From positions 15,983 to 63,207 of the forward strand of contig JAKVBY010000046.1 of the NCBI GenBank assembly GCA_022446825.1: a stretch of DNA of 47,225 nucleotides, in the 5' to 3' direction. The first letter of the stretch is position 1, and each line of letters begins with the position of its first letter. The position numbers and the translations under genes were made by a program. The notes below the pieces were generated by a model. The model was not told the origin of the DNA. It did not search any database and worked only from the letters and a program-made list of their open reading frames with translations. This DNA comes from Pirellulaceae bacterium. GTDB lineage: Bacteria > Planctomycetota > Planctomycetia > Pirellulales > Pirellulaceae. Positions 45,849-47,225 of the stretch are shown one piece after another.

Positions 45849-47225
45849 GTCACGACCTCGTCGACAACACGCGCCTCTCCCGGACCGGTCAAACGTTCGT
45901 CGAGGCCGTTGTGAAAAAAACCAAGCAGTTCGTGATCCAATCCCATCAAATGAAGAATGGTTGCATGTAGGTCATGGATGTGGACTTTGTTTTCCGTTGC
46001 CCTCAGTCCGATAGGATCTGTTGCACCATAAGCACGGCCGCCTTGAATACCCGCTCCGGCGAGCCAATAGCTATACCCCCAAGGGTTGTGGTCGCGGCCT
46101 TTTCCCTGTTCGCTCATTGGCATGCGACCAAATTCTCCTCCCCAGATGATCAGGGTATCTTCGAGTAAACCGCGTTGCCGTAAATCGCGAATCAAACCGG
46201 CGATCGGCTTGTCGGTGCGAGCACAATTTTCGCTGTGGTTCGTGAGCACATTCTGATGCGCGTCCCAACCGTTTGAGGCGCTGGAATAAAGCTGTACAAA
46301 ACGGACGCCGCTTTCGACCATCCGCCGAGCTAACAAGCAGCGTTGTCCGAATTCCTTGGTCTTGGCGTCATCCAATCCATAGAGAGAATGGGTTGCTGAT
46401 GTTTCGCGATTAATATCGACTAATCCGGGTGCAGCCGTTTGCATGCGAAATGCTAATTCGTAGGCGGCAATACGAGCTGAGAGTTGATCATTATTATCGC
46501 GTTGCCCGGCGTGCTCTCGATTAAATTTTTGAGCCAAGCCTAGAATTCCTCTCTGTTGCCAGGAGGAGATTTTTTTTTGTGGTTGAAGATCCAGGATTGG
46601 CGCATTTCCTGGACGCATTGTCACACCCTGGAAACTTGCTGGAAGGAATCCGTTTCCCCAGGCCGGTGGACCACCTTTCAGTCCACCGCCCGGATCAGGC
46701 AGGACGACAAATGCAGGCATGTCCTGATTCTCCGTCCCCAATCCATAGGCGATCCAACTGCCGACACTCGGCCTTCCCATCAAGAGACTACCGGTGTTCA
46801 TTTGATATACTGATTGTGGATGATTCACACTGTCACCGTGGACACTGCGAATGACCAATATTTCGTCGGCACATGCTGCCGTGTGAGGCAGGAAGTCGCT
46901 GATCTCCAATCCGGACTGACCACGTGGTCGAAAGGGCTTAATTGGTCCGAGGAGTGGATTCTGAGCGACATCACGCCGGGTCATGACATTCCCAAAACTC
47001 TCTGGAAGTGGGTGTCCTGAGTACTTGACCAAGTCTGGTTTTGGATCGAACAAATCCATGTGACTTGGGCCGCCGTCCATGAATAGCCAGATAACGCGTT
47101 TGGCTCGCGGTGAAAAGTGCGCAGAAGTTGTTTGTTCGGCGGCAGTTTCTTTTCCGAGTAAGGAAGTCAGCGCGACCATTCCGGCACCCCCTCCAGCGTT
47201 CATCAGCCATTGGCGACGATTTGAT
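45845..47225 (-). CDS. DUF1501 Tat-exported protein, N-terminus outside the window
   Basis: The frame is open to the window edge. At the edge the codons read SNRRQWLMNAGGG, a Tat signal (RRQWL), so the methionine at 47203 is internal and the true start lies beyond 47225. The body has IWLFMDGGPSHMDLFDPKPD, a metal-binding alkaline-phosphatase-like start (in parts: WLFMDGGPSHMD), NGWDAHQN and IIWGGEFGRMP with the late metal-binding histidine and acidic residues, typical of DUF1501. Family knowledge: DUF1501 proteins are related to sulfatase/phosphatase folds, but their substrate is unknown; planctomycetes have many, usually paired with DUF1549/DUF1553 proteins. Here DUF1501 is transcribed first and overlaps its partner by four bases. 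Confidence 0.9.
   Translation of the reverse strand, partial: SNRRQWLMNAGGGAGMVALTSLLGKETAAEQTTSAHFSPRAKRVIWLFMDGGPSHMDLFDPKPDLVKYSGHPLPESFGNVMTRRDVAQNPLLGPIKPFRPRGQSGLEISDFLPHTAACADEILVIRSVHGDSVNHPQSVYQMNTGSLLMGRPSVGSWIAYGLGTENQDMPAFVVLPDPGGGLKGGPPAWGNGFLPASFQGVTMRPGNAPILDLQPQKKISSWQQRGILGLAQKFNREHAGQRDNNDQLSARIAAYELAFRMQTAAPGLVDINRETSATHSLYGLDDAKTKEFGQRCLLARRMVESGVRFVQLYSSASNGWDAHQNVLTNHSENCARTDKPIAGLIRDLRQRGLLEDTLIIWGGEFGRMPMSEQGKGRDHNPWGYSYWLAGAGIQGGRAYGATDPIGLRATENKVHIHDLHATILHLMGLDHELLGFFHNGLDERLTGPGEARVVDEVVT

Overview
This window comes from a planctomycete, most likely a marine Pirellulaceae-type bacterium. The inference rests on gene content: a DUF1501 protein coupled to a DUF1549/DUF1553 protein, three sulfatases, two Tat-exported Gfo/Idh/MocA oxidoreductases, a CehA/McbA-like exported metallohydrolase, two exported beta-propeller proteins of sialidase/GH32 type, and a protein with the planctomycete N-terminal sorting motif of the LE-R-x-L-AA kind. 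No rRNA, CRISPR array, insertion sequence or prophage was seen. The single tRNA is tRNA-Ser(GCT).

Layout. 1-2450: the 3' end of an ApbE-type flavin transferase, a convergent M28 peptidase with two PDZ domains, and tRNA-Ser. 2550-7250: minus-strand secreted enzymes (two-domain BNR/sialidase protein and Tat-exported sulfite-oxidase-like protein), with a small one-TM protein gene between them that appears broken by one missing base. 7250-16250: CehA-like hydrolase, sulfatase, a decayed gene remnant, a Gfo/Idh/MocA protein and a sorting-motif protein with acidic QPxPD repeats, separated by unusually long stretches without clear genes. 16240-22900: GH32-like propeller, MsrB, a divergent secreted protein with an EExxH motif, and two co-directional sulfatases. 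23230-31650: minus-strand DNA-repair cluster of tsaB, addB-like, addA-like (ATGA overlap) and a coiled-coil protein with a PD-(D/E)xK-like core. 31880-38650: two tandem paralogous metallophosphoesterases, then yidC-mnmE-ribokinase. 38840-43240: second Gfo/Idh/MocA protein, PfpI/DJ-1 protein, small conserved-looking protein, VOC protein and a COG0523 GTPase. 43880-47225: DUF1501/DUF1553 pair, running off the window.

How they work together. The exported sulfatases, sialidase-like and GH32-like propellers, oxidoreductases and DUF1501/1553 pair fit degradation of sulfated algal or animal polysaccharides. The repair cluster should process double-strand breaks, and its last gene adds an uncharacterised nuclease-like coiled-coil protein. 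The yidC-mnmE pair is housekeeping, but YidC carries a PDZ-like insertion in its periplasmic domain.

The best candidates for something undescribed are the FSLD-repeat coiled-coil/nuclease protein beside AddAB, the PDZ-bearing YidC, the QPxPD-repeat sorting-motif protein, and the EExxH secreted family. All functions are read from sequence by eye; no search or structure prediction was run.
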